This document shows, one piece after another, positions 1 through 6,347 of a stretch of DNA of 32,255 nt; within the stretch, counting starts at the first letter, position 1, and every line of letters begins with the position of its first letter. The stretch comes from Mycolicibacterium rhodesiae. GTDB lineage: Bacteria; Actinomycetota; Actinomycetes; Mycobacteriales; Mycobacteriaceae. The notes beneath the pieces are model-generated. The model did not search any database. It was not told the DNA's origin and saw only the letters and a list, made by a program, of their open reading frames with translations. The stretch covers positions 1 to 32,255 of the forward strand of contig NZ_MVIH01000029.1 in assembly GCF_002086695.1 (NCBI RefSeq). Direction: 5' to 3'. The position numbers and the translations under genes are program-made.

Positions 1-14
1 ATCCACTGGGCCTA

Positions 15-75
15 CGCGCGCATTTTCAATGAGGCAACGAATCCCCATTTCGCGCGCATTTACGACGAGTCAACG
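15..75. repeat. 25-bp imperfect direct repeat upstream of the 13E12 gene
   Basis: Bases 15-39 and 51-75 match at 21 of 25 positions at an offset of 36. The shared core begins CGCGCGCATTT and ends CAACG. The offset is a multiple of three, and in frame 1 the two copies read ARIFNEAT and ARIYDEST, so the substitutions are conservative. Frame 1 is open from the window edge to a stop at 133-135. The repeat could therefore be the tail of an upstream coding sequence cut by the window edge, or a repeated promoter element. The sequence does not decide between these. Confidence 0.45.
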
Positions 76-106
76 CGTCGAATTCGTCGGTGGTGGGTCA
101 TAGAAT

Positions 107-122
107 TCGAACATGCTTTCGA
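107..122 (+). promoter_or_regulatory. Probable LexA (SOS) box over the start codon of the 13E12 gene
   Basis: TCGAAC-ATGC-TTTCGA matches the mycobacterial SOS box TCGAAC-N4-GTTCGA with one mismatch, in the second half-site. The four central bases contain the ATG of the 13E12 gene, so bound LexA would sit directly on the translation start. SOS boxes in front of 13E12 genes are known in M. tuberculosis. The match is seen directly; binding is inferred. Confidence 0.65.
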
Positions 123-1471
123 TCGAGGTGGGTGAGGCGTTCGCCTCGATCAATGCTGGGTTGGCGACGTTGGCGAAGGTGGATCTGGCTGGGTTGTCGG
201 TGATGGAGTTGTTGGAGCTGGCCGCGGAATCCGAGAGGGTGACTCGGTATCACGATGTGGTGCGCTACGACGTCAGTCACGAGGTGCATCGGCGTGAGGT
301 CGGTGAGCTCGGGGGTAAGTCGGGCAAGGTGTTGGCGGATTGGTTGCGGATCACCCCGGCCGAAGCCAAGCGGCGTGCCGAGGCTACTGAGCCGTTGACG
401 CCGCGGACCAGTCTGACCGGTGAGCCGTTGGCGCCGCGCCATCCGGGGACTGCGTGCGCGTGGCGTGACGGCAAGTTGGATGTCGAGCATGTGCGGGTCA
501 TTGACAAGTTTCTGGCGGCGTTGCCCTTCGATGTTCCCGACGAGGTCCGCGCGAACGCGGAACTCTTTCTGGCGGAGAAGGCGACACTGATGCGGCCGGA
601 TCAGTTGACGCGGGTGGCGCAGCGGCTGGCGTTGGAGATCAATCCCGACGGTCGGTTCTCCGATGAGGACCGGGCTCGCAAGCGTTCGGCGGTGGTGGGT
701 CGTCAACAACCCGACGGCATGACCGAGATCCGCATCCAGGCCACCCCGGAGTTCTGCTCCTATGTCGAGGCGGTGTTCGCCAAATATGCGGCGCCGGGCA
801 TGTGCAACCCGGCTGATCAAACCGCGCTCACCGAGGGTGAACCCGCCGCCGAACAAGTACAGGCCGATACTCGCACGATCGGGCAGCGTCAGCATGATGC
901 GTTGATGGCGATGCTGCGTGGCCAGCTCGGGGATCCGAAGCTGGGCCAGCACAACGGCCTACCGGTGACGGTGATCGTCTCCACCACCCTGCAGGAACTG
1001 CAGACCAAGACCGGCCATGGCATCACCGGCGGCGGCACCATCATGCCGATCACCGACGTGATTCGGATGGCGCGGCACGCCTACCATTATCTGACGATTT
1101 TCGATCGCGTCACCGGTCAAGCGTTGTGGTTGGGTCGCACCAAACGGATCGCCTCGGCTGATCAACGAATTGTGTTGCATGCCAAGGATCGTGGCTGCAC
1201 CAAACCCGGCTGCACCGTGCCCGGGTACGCGGCCCAGGTCCACCACGCCGCCAAGGATTGGAAACACGGCGGCGCCACCAACATCGACGAACTGGCCTTC
1301 GCCTGCCCACCGGACAATCAACTCGTCGAAACCGGCGGCTGGACCACCCGCAAACTACCCAACGGCGATACCGAATGGATCCCACCACCACGCCTACCGA
1401 TGCTCATCGGTGGGGTCAACACCTACCACCACCCCGAACGATTCCTCCCCAAAAGCGACGAAGGCGGCTAA
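113..1471 (+). CDS. 13E12 repeat family protein (DUF222 plus HNH endonuclease domain)
   Basis: This 452-residue protein belongs to the mycobacterial REP13E12 family. The N-terminal two thirds (about residues 20-320) is DUF222. The C-terminal part (about 345-415) is an HNH-type zinc-finger nuclease module with Cys pairs in CTKPGC, a VHHA motif, then W..GG.TN and a final Cys followed by PPDN. The length is typical for the family. The cellular role is not settled; a DNA-cleaving or mobile-repeat function is inferred from the HNH fold. The ATG at 113 lies inside a near-consensus SOS box, so induction by DNA damage is likely. It meets the next gene tail to tail with a 4-bp overlap. Such genes are multicopy and serve as integration sites for some prophages, but no attachment site is visible here. 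Confidence 0.92.
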   Translation: MLSIEVGEAFASINAGLATLAKVDLAGLSVMELLELAAESERVTRYHDVVRYDVSHEVHRREVGELGGKSGKVLADWLRITPAEAKRRAEATEPLTPRTSLTGEPLAPRHPGTACAWRDGKLDVEHVRVIDKFLAALPFDVPDEVRANAELFLAEKATLMRPDQLTRVAQRLALEINPDGRFSDEDRARKRSAVVGRQQPDGMTEIRIQATPEFCSYVEAVFAKYAAPGMCNPADQTALTEGEPAAEQVQADTRTIGQRQHDALMAMLRGQLGDPKLGQHNGLPVTVIVSTTLQELQTKTGHGITGGGTIMPITDVIRMARHAYHYLTIFDRVTGQALWLGRTKRIASADQRIVLHAKDRGCTKPGCTVPGYAAQVHHAAKDWKHGGATNIDELAFACPPDNQLVETGGWTTRKLPNGDTEWIPPPRLPMLIGGVNTYHHPERFLPKSDEGG

Positions 1472-1797
1472 GCCGGGAAGGTCTCGTCGCTGTCCGCAAT
1501 CGACGGGTCGGATAGGGACAGTCGGAAGATCAGCGACATCAGCCACAGGATGATCACCGCGGAGATGATGTCGAACCACTGGAACGGGTAGAACGCCCCG
1601 TCGATCGAGAGCACGAGGACGACCTCGGTGAATCCGAACACCGCGAGGAATGCACCGATGCGCCACCGCCTCATGCTCCGATGTCGTTGAGTGCGGCGTA
1701 GTTCCACTACGAGAGTCAGCAGAAGCACCGGCATCACCTGAGCCAGCGTGGCTGCGGTTCTGCTGTCCACCAAGACTATCGATATAGGGTGCGCCAC
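1468..1797 (-). CDS. Small integral membrane protein, unknown function
   Basis: This is a 109-residue protein with three likely membrane segments: one around QVMPVLLLTLVVEL, one around IGAFLAVFGFTEVVLVL, and one around FDIISAVIILWLMSLIF. A basic, Arg-rich loop (RRTQRHRSMRRWR) separates the first two. The GTG at 1797 is chosen because a full AGGAGG (complement of 1806-1811) lies 8 bases before it; a longer reading from GTG 1830 would include this ribosome binding site. The C-terminus is acidic. I do not recognise a family. It is divergent from the VOC gene and convergent, by 4 bp, with the 13E12 gene. Confidence 0.75.
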   Translation of the reverse strand: MAHPISIVLVDSRTAATLAQVMPVLLLTLVVELRRTQRHRSMRRWRIGAFLAVFGFTEVVLVLSIDGAFYPFQWFDIISAVIILWLMSLIFRLSLSDPSIADSDETFPA

Positions 1798-1859
1798 GCG
1801 GCCGACCTCCTGTCGATGAGAGTGTCCCACCGGATCGCGCAGGAGGGTTAGATCGACAT

Positions 1860-2213
1860 ATGCGTGTCAACCGAGTCATAGCCGATCTGCAGGTGGCCGA
1901 CATCGAAGCGGCCAAGGGTTTCTACACCGACTATTTGGGATTGACGACCGAGGAGTTCAACCTCGGCTGGGTGGCCCGGTACACCAACCCAGACACCGGT
2001 GCGAACCTGCAGCTGGTCACCACCGATGCAACGGCGCCGGTTGCGCCGGTCATCTCGGTGGCCACCGACGACGTCGACGCCGCCTACGAGCAGGCCCGCG
2101 CACGTGGCTACCAGATTGTGCATCCGTTGACGACCGAGTCGTGGGGGGTGCGCCGGTTCTTCGTTCGCGATCCGGACGGCAACGTGATCAACGTTGTGGC
2201 GCATCGGGATTAG
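1860..2213 (+). CDS. VOC (glyoxalase/bleomycin-resistance fold) family protein
   Basis: This 117-residue single-domain VOC protein has the FYTDYLGL motif after the first strand and a C-terminal FFVRDPDGNVINVVAH strand, a clear family signature. At the three usual metal positions it has no His in strand one, Gln in NLQLV, and Asn where Glu normally precedes the last strand. It is therefore probably not a standard metal-dependent glyoxalase and may bind or sequester a small molecule; the substrate is unknown. The ATG at 1860 follows AGGAGGG at 1841-1847, a spacing slightly long for an optimal site. It ends with a 4-bp tail-to-tail overlap with the Ag85-like gene. Confidence 0.88.
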   Translation: MRVNRVIADLQVADIEAAKGFYTDYLGLTTEEFNLGWVARYTNPDTGANLQLVTTDATAPVAPVISVATDDVDAAYEQARARGYQIVHPLTTESWGVRRFFVRDPDGNVINVVAHRD

Positions 2214-3211
2214 CCGGTCGGCGTCGCGCCCAGCACCCGTTGCAGATCGCCCTTCATCGCTTGCAGCTGCGCGCCCCAATACCCCCAACTGTGCGTGCCG
2301 CTCGGCGGGAAGTTGAAGACCGCGTTGCGGCCGCCGGCGGCCTGGTACTTGCGCTGAAACTCCTTGTTGGTGTTCAACGTGATGTTCTCCAGATACCCGG
2401 CAGTGAACAGGCCACCGAACGTCGGGTCGTCGGTGTTGTCGAGTTCTGACGGTGCGCCCGTACCGCAATAAATCCACACCGCGGTGCCGTTGGCGACCAG
2501 CCGGGCCACGTTGACCATCGGATCGTTGCGCTGCCAGGCCGGATCGTTGGAGGGCCCCCACATGTCGGTGGAGCGGTACCCGCCGCCGTCCTTCATCGCC
2601 AGCCCGATCAGGGTGGGCCACAGGCCGAGTGACGGGTTCAGGAAACCGGACAGCGAGCCCGCGAAGATGAACTGCTGGGGATGCCAGATCGCCAGCGTCA
2701 GCGCCGCACTGCCCGACATCGAAAGCCCGACCACCGCATTGTTGATCGGAGTGATCGCCTTGTTGAGGGCCAGCCAGGATGGCAGTTCCTGGGTCAGGAA
2801 GGTCTCCCATTTGTACGTCAGCGTCCCGTTGGATCCGGCCGCCGGCTGATACCAGTCGCTGTAGAAGCTCGACTGGCCGCCGACCGGCATCACCAGAGAC
2901 AGCCCGGACTGGTAGTACCACTCGAACGCGGCGGTGTTGATGTCCCAGCCGTTCTCGTCATCCCGGGCGCGAAGGCCGTCGAGCAGATAGACCGCGTGCG
3001 CGCCGCCGCCCTGGAACTGGACCCGGATGGTGCGGCCCATCGCCGGCGACGGCACGTCGAGGGCTTCCACCGGCAACCCGGAGCGGGAGTAGGCCGCCGC
3101 GGGTGCGGTCGGGCCTGCCAGGCCGGCCATGCCGGGGACCAGCAGCACCGTCGCGGTGAGGACACCGAGGCGCTGCACCCAGCGGGTCACGCGGTGCACG
3201 AGGTTCCTCAC
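2210..3211 (-). CDS. Antigen 85 family mycolyltransferase/esterase (FbpC-like), secreted
   Basis: This Ag85-fold alpha/beta hydrolase probably transfers mycolic acids between trehalose mycolates and arabinogalactan outside the membrane. From GTG 3211 it has 333 residues. A signal peptide ends near AAAYSRSG, close to the site used in Ag85 proteins. The triad is visible: Ser164 in GLSMSG, Glu275 in AGYLEN and His307 in GTHSW. It lacks the Cys pair of FbpA/FbpB after DWYQP, and its GFLNPS.G and FNFPP.GTHSW segments are closest to FbpC. Compared with FbpA, about seven residues are inserted before the catalytic Glu, while the Glu-His spacing of 32 is kept. A TACCTT -10 element 7 bases before GTG 3211 supports this start; a GTG at 3256 would add 15 residues. 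Which paralog it is cannot be decided. Confidence 0.93.
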   Translation of the reverse strand: MRNLVHRVTRWVQRLGVLTATVLLVPGMAGLAGPTAPAAAYSRSGLPVEALDVPSPAMGRTIRVQFQGGGAHAVYLLDGLRARDDENGWDINTAAFEWYYQSGLSLVMPVGGQSSFYSDWYQPAAGSNGTLTYKWETFLTQELPSWLALNKAITPINNAVVGLSMSGSAALTLAIWHPQQFIFAGSLSGFLNPSLGLWPTLIGLAMKDGGGYRSTDMWGPSNDPAWQRNDPMVNVARLVANGTAVWIYCGTGAPSELDNTDDPTFGGLFTAGYLENITLNTNKEFQRKYQAAGGRNAVFNFPPSGTHSWGYWGAQLQAMKGDLQRVLGATPTG

Positions 3212-3218
3212 GAGCAGC

Positions 3219-3224
3219 AAGGTA
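3219..3224 (-). promoter_or_regulatory. -10 element of the Ag85-like gene (leaderless start)
   Basis: On the minus strand, TACCTT fits the actinobacterial TANNNT -10 pattern and is followed after 7 bases by the GTG at 3211. Transcription would begin at the start codon. No clear -35 is seen. Confidence 0.45.
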
Positions 3225-3289
3225 ACAATGCGGCCGCCGTTGAGACGGGCTGGCACGCCTGCCGTAATTGCTTTGTGATCGGCGACAAT

Positions 3290-3757
3290 TCACGCGGCGC
3301 GGGTCCGCACCCCCAACACCGGTTGCCGGCTTTCCCGATCGCAGAAGTCCGCGGCCCACGGCCACCGGCCGCGCCCATCCGACCAGACCAGCTGCAATGC
3401 ACGGATCTCCCTGCCGTAGAGGGCGGTCGCGAAACCCATGTGCGCATCCGGATGTTCGACCTCGACGACCTCGAGCATCGGACCGCCGCAGAGGGTGAAC
3501 TGCTGGCCCGCGGTCAGCTCCGCTCCCCGGACCACGAGCTCGGCCGACTTGCTCAGCAGGCGCGCGGCCCGCTGCGGTGACACGTTCGTCATCAGCAGTT
3601 CGGGGACGTCGTAGTCGCTCAAACCGACCGTGTAGGCGAACGGCATGCGCGGCGACTCGACGTACTGCACTGCCCACCCACGCCGCAGGATCTTGGCGCG
3701 GACCTCGTCGAGATAATCGGCGACGGTGTTGTCCGGGTGGTCGCACAACCAGCACAT
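3290..3757 (-). CDS. DUF4262 domain protein
   Basis: This 155-residue protein has the DUF4262 signature: an AYTVGLSDYDVPELLM segment, a middle helical segment, and a later LQLVWSDGRGRWPWA segment. The N-terminus has a Cys pair (MCWLC) that could bind a metal. ATG 3757 is chosen because GAAAGGGG precedes it at a good distance and the family similarity begins there; the open frame runs 63 codons further upstream without such signals. The family's function is unknown and there is no signal peptide. It lies downstream of nagA on the same strand, 86 bases away, and probably has its own promoter. Confidence 0.88.
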   Translation of the reverse strand: MCWLCDHPDNTVADYLDEVRAKILRRGWAVQYVESPRMPFAYTVGLSDYDVPELLMTNVSPQRAARLLSKSAELVVRGAELTAGQQFTLCGGPMLEVVEVEHPDAHMGFATALYGREIRALQLVWSDGRGRWPWAADFCDRESRQPVLGVRTRAA

Positions 3758-3843
3758 TGCTGGGCCCCTTTCGTCAGTTCGACGGCGTAGGAGACACGAT
3801 GCACCCCGGGTACGACAAAAACTCGAACAGACGTTCGTCGTGC

Positions 3844-4974
3844 TCAGCGCGGAACCCACGTACCGCCGCACAGCACGTCGGTGACTGCGAGGTCGGCATC
3901 CAGCGCGACCAGGTCGGCGCGTGCGCCCGCGACCAGTTCGGGACACGGAAGTCCCAGTGCGCGAGCTGGATTCAGCGACGACTGGCGCACCGCGAGGAGC
4001 AGCGCCTCGTCGCGGGGCAGCCCGCTGTTGGCGACGGCGAACGTGAACACCCGGTCCATCGTCGCGGTGCTGCCCGCGATCGTCGCCGTCCCGGCCAGCC
4101 GGGCCACCCCGTCGGCCACCTCGACGTCCATTCGGCCGATCTGGTACCGGCCGTCGCTCACCCCGGCTGCGGCCATCGCGTCGGTGACGAGCGACAGCCG
4201 GTCGGGACCGGCCGCACGGACCACATGCCGGTACAGCGCGGCGTCGACGTGCACTCCGTCGGCGATCAACTCCACCGTCACCCGGGGGTCTTCGAGTAGC
4301 GCGATCACCGGGCCCGGCTCCCGGTGGTGGATCGGGCGCATCGCGTTGAACAGATGCGTGCCCACCGTGGCACCGGCACTGATCGCCGCACGGGTCTGCT
4401 CGTAGGTCGCCTCCGTGTGTCCGACCGCGGCGACCGCGCCTGCGGTGACGATCCGCTCGATCGCGGCCGACGCACCCGGACGCTCCGGTGCGAGCGTGAT
4501 CATCCGGATGGCTCCGGCGCCGACCTGCAGCAGCGTGTCGACTTCGGCGGTGTCCGGATCACGAAGCAGGACCGGATCGTGCGCACCGCAGCGCTGGACG
4601 GACAGCCACGGGCCTTCCAGGTGAATCCCGGCGAGCACGCCGTCGCGCACATGGCCGGCCAGCACCTCGACCTGGTGCAGCAGTTCGGCAGGTCCGGCCG
4701 ACACCAGTGAGGCGATCAGGGTGGTGGTGCCGTGCCTGCGGTGAAGTTCCACAGCGGTCGCCGTGTCATCCGTCGTCGCCACCGAGAAGTCGGAGCCGCC
4801 GCCGCCGTGGACGTGGGTGTCGACGAAACCGGGCACCACTGTGTCCAGTTCGCGGTCGGCGGCTCGCGGCGGCGAGCCCGCACCGAGTGCCAGCACCGAT
4901 GCGCCGGACACCTCAATCCAGGCTGGCCGCAACAACTCTCGGCCGGTCAGCAAGGTCGCAGCGGCGATCAGCAC
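3844..4974 (-). CDS. nagA: N-acetylglucosamine-6-phosphate deacetylase
   Basis: NagA removes acetate from GlcNAc-6-phosphate to give glucosamine-6-phosphate, the substrate of NagB. The 376-residue protein has the amidohydrolase features of the family: HVHGGGG with His54 and His56, Glu120 in HLEGP, His186 in VGHT, His207 in THLFNAM, IADGVH, and the catalytic Asp265 in VTDAM. The length is normal. It starts with GTG directly after the nagB stop, with no gap, so the two are very probably translationally coupled. It is the last gene of the crr-nagB-nagA unit. Confidence 0.96.
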   Translation of the reverse strand: MLIAAATLLTGRELLRPAWIEVSGASVLALGAGSPPRAADRELDTVVPGFVDTHVHGGGGSDFSVATTDDTATAVELHRRHGTTTLIASLVSAGPAELLHQVEVLAGHVRDGVLAGIHLEGPWLSVQRCGAHDPVLLRDPDTAEVDTLLQVGAGAIRMITLAPERPGASAAIERIVTAGAVAAVGHTEATYEQTRAAISAGATVGTHLFNAMRPIHHREPGPVIALLEDPRVTVELIADGVHVDAALYRHVVRAAGPDRLSLVTDAMAAAGVSDGRYQIGRMDVEVADGVARLAGTATIAGSTATMDRVFTFAVANSGLPRDEALLLAVRQSSLNPARALGLPCPELVAGARADLVALDADLAVTDVLCGGTWVPR

Positions 4975-5760
4975 TCAGATGCCCTGCCATGACGGCTTGG
5001 ACAGGTAGGTCTCGCGGTAGTAGTCGGCCAGGCGCAGCCGCCGGGCTGCGCCGCCGTCGAGGAGGACGGTCACATGCGGGTGGTGCTGCAGGATGGTGGC
5101 CGGCCACATCGCGCTCACCGGTCCCTCCACGAGCTGATGCACCGCCTCGGCCTTGCTCCGGCCGAGGGCCACCAGGACGATATGACGGGCCGCCATGATC
5201 GTGCCCAACCCCTGGGTGAGGCAGTGCGTCGGGACCCGGTCGACGTCGTCGCCGAAGAAGCGGGCGTTGTCGATTCGAGTTTGGCGCGTCAGCGTTTTGA
5301 TCCGGGTGCGCGACGCCAGCGACGACCCGGGCTCGTTGAAGCCGATGTGGCCGTCGGTGCCGATGCCCAGGATCTGCAGGTCGATGCCGCCGGCTGCGGC
5401 GATGGCCGCCTCGTACTGGGCACACGCCGCCGGAATGTCTTCGGCCAGCCCGTCGGGACCGGCCACCGCGCCCGGCGCGAAATCCACGCGTGAGACGAAC
5501 ACCGTGTCGATGACGGTGCGATAGCGCTCGGGATGGTCGGCCGGCAACCCGACGTACTCGTCGAGGGTGAAGCCGCAGGCGTGCCGAAACGAGATGCGCC
5601 CCGCGTCGCACCGGGCGGCCAGCTCGTCGTAGATCGTCAGCGGGGACGAGCCGGTGGCCAGTCCCAGCACCGCGGTCGGTTTGCGGGCGAGCAGCTCCTG
5701 AACGGCATCGGCGGCAAGGGCGCCGATCTGCGCGGCGTCGGGGAGGATGACGACTTCCAT
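4975..5760 (-). CDS. nagB: Glucosamine-6-phosphate deaminase
   Basis: NagB converts glucosamine-6-phosphate into fructose-6-phosphate and ammonia, feeding amino sugar carbon into glycolysis. The 261-residue sequence carries LGLATGSSP (phosphate loop), Asp67 in LDEYVGLP, and GIGTDGHIGFNEPGSS with Asp136, His138 and Glu143. These four residues correspond to Asp72, Asp141, His143 and Glu148 of the E. coli enzyme with a constant offset of five. The ATG lies 5 bases after the end of the upstream crr-like gene, and its TGA abuts nagA, so the three genes form one transcription unit. Confidence 0.96.
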   Translation of the reverse strand: MEVVILPDAAQIGALAADAVQELLARKPTAVLGLATGSSPLTIYDELAARCDAGRISFRHACGFTLDEYVGLPADHPERYRTVIDTVFVSRVDFAPGAVAGPDGLAEDIPAACAQYEAAIAAAGGIDLQILGIGTDGHIGFNEPGSSLASRTRIKTLTRQTRIDNARFFGDDVDRVPTHCLTQGLGTIMAARHIVLVALGRSKAEAVHQLVEGPVSAMWPATILQHHPHVTVLLDGGAARRLRLADYYRETYLSKPSWQGI

Positions 5761-5765
5761 CAGAC

Positions 5766-6236
5766 CTACTTATTGGCAGTGAAAAGTAGTGATCCTGCGG
5801 CGATTTCGGCACCGTTGGCGACGTCGTCGCCCACCGCGACGTTTCCCGGCTCGCGTTCGTCCATCACGACGACCGGAACGATCGGGTTCAGCCCGGCCGC
5901 CACCACCGATGGAACGTCATAGGTGATGATCGTCTGGCCGGCGGTCACGGTGTCGCCCTCGCTGACGTGGGCGCTGAATCCCGCCCCCTGCAACGCGACT
6001 GTATCGAGCCCGAGATGAACCAGCACTCCGACATTCTCGCTCGTCATGATGATGTAGGCGTGCGGCATCAGCTTCAGGACGCGTCCGCTGACCGGTGCCA
6101 CCGCATTGATCACTTCGCGTGGCGGATCGACCGCGGCGCCGTAGCCCACCATGCCTTGGGCGAAAACGGGATCGGGTACGTCGCCGAGCGCGACGGCACG
6201 CCCGGAGACCGGCGCGTGGACGGACGTTGTGCTCAT
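5766..6236 (-). CDS. crr: PTS system glucose-family EIIA component
   Basis: This is a single-domain EIIA of the glucose/GlcNAc family, 156 residues from ATG 6236. It accepts phosphate from HPr and passes it to the EIIB domain of the divergent nagE product. His74 in VLVHLGLDTV is the expected phosphorylated residue; His59, 15 residues earlier in LMPHA, matches the second active-site His at the family spacing. A TTG at 6248 would add four residues. A TATTGT -10 (complement of 6245-6250) and a palindrome over the start codon suggest a very short leader and repressor control. The general PTS genes ptsI and ptsH are not in this window. Confidence 0.93.
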   Translation of the reverse strand: MSTTSVHAPVSGRAVALGDVPDPVFAQGMVGYGAAVDPPREVINAVAPVSGRVLKLMPHAYIIMTSENVGVLVHLGLDTVALQGAGFSAHVSEGDTVTAGQTIITYDVPSVVAAGLNPIVPVVVMDEREPGNVAVGDDVANGAEIAAGSLLFTANK

Positions 6237-6249
6237 TGTCGAAGACAAT
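6235..6249. promoter_or_regulatory. 15-bp palindrome covering the crr -10 and start codon
   Basis: ATTGTC-GAA-GACAAT has perfect 6-bp arms. On the minus strand it overlaps a TATTGT -10 (complement of 6245-6250) and the ATG at 6236. A bound repressor would block the crr-nagB-nagA promoter. The same half-site recurs as TTGTC at 6302-6306 and GACAA at 6326-6330 in the nagE leader. The regulator is not in the window; a GntR or ROK family sensor of amino sugar phosphate is an inference. Confidence 0.5.
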
Positions 6250-6287
6250 AGAGAGTCGACCCACGTAGCCGCGGCGGAAACAACGCC

Positions 6288-6312
6288 TCACCTCCGGTGA
6301 TTTGTCTAAGCT
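6288..6312 (+). promoter_or_regulatory. nagE promoter region with small palindrome and -10
   Basis: TCACC-TCC-GGTGA at 6288-6300 is a perfect 13-bp inverted repeat. TAAGCT at 6307-6312 fits the TANNNT -10 pattern and would give a leader of about 29 bases before nagE. The palindrome lies in the -35 to spacer zone of that promoter, a usual place for an operator. Confidence 0.35.
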
Positions 6313-6347
6313 TCGGCTGTGCTGCGACAACGGGAGGCCGGCCGGTC

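Noticed and set aside
98..952. 284-codon open frame on the minus strand opposite the 13E12 gene
   Set aside because: The plus-strand protein has DUF222/HNH motifs; the antisense translation has none.
6300..6315. DasR-like site in the nagE promoter
   Set aside because: Only about half of the positions fit the Streptomyces consensus; the ATTGTC palindrome is a better operator candidate.
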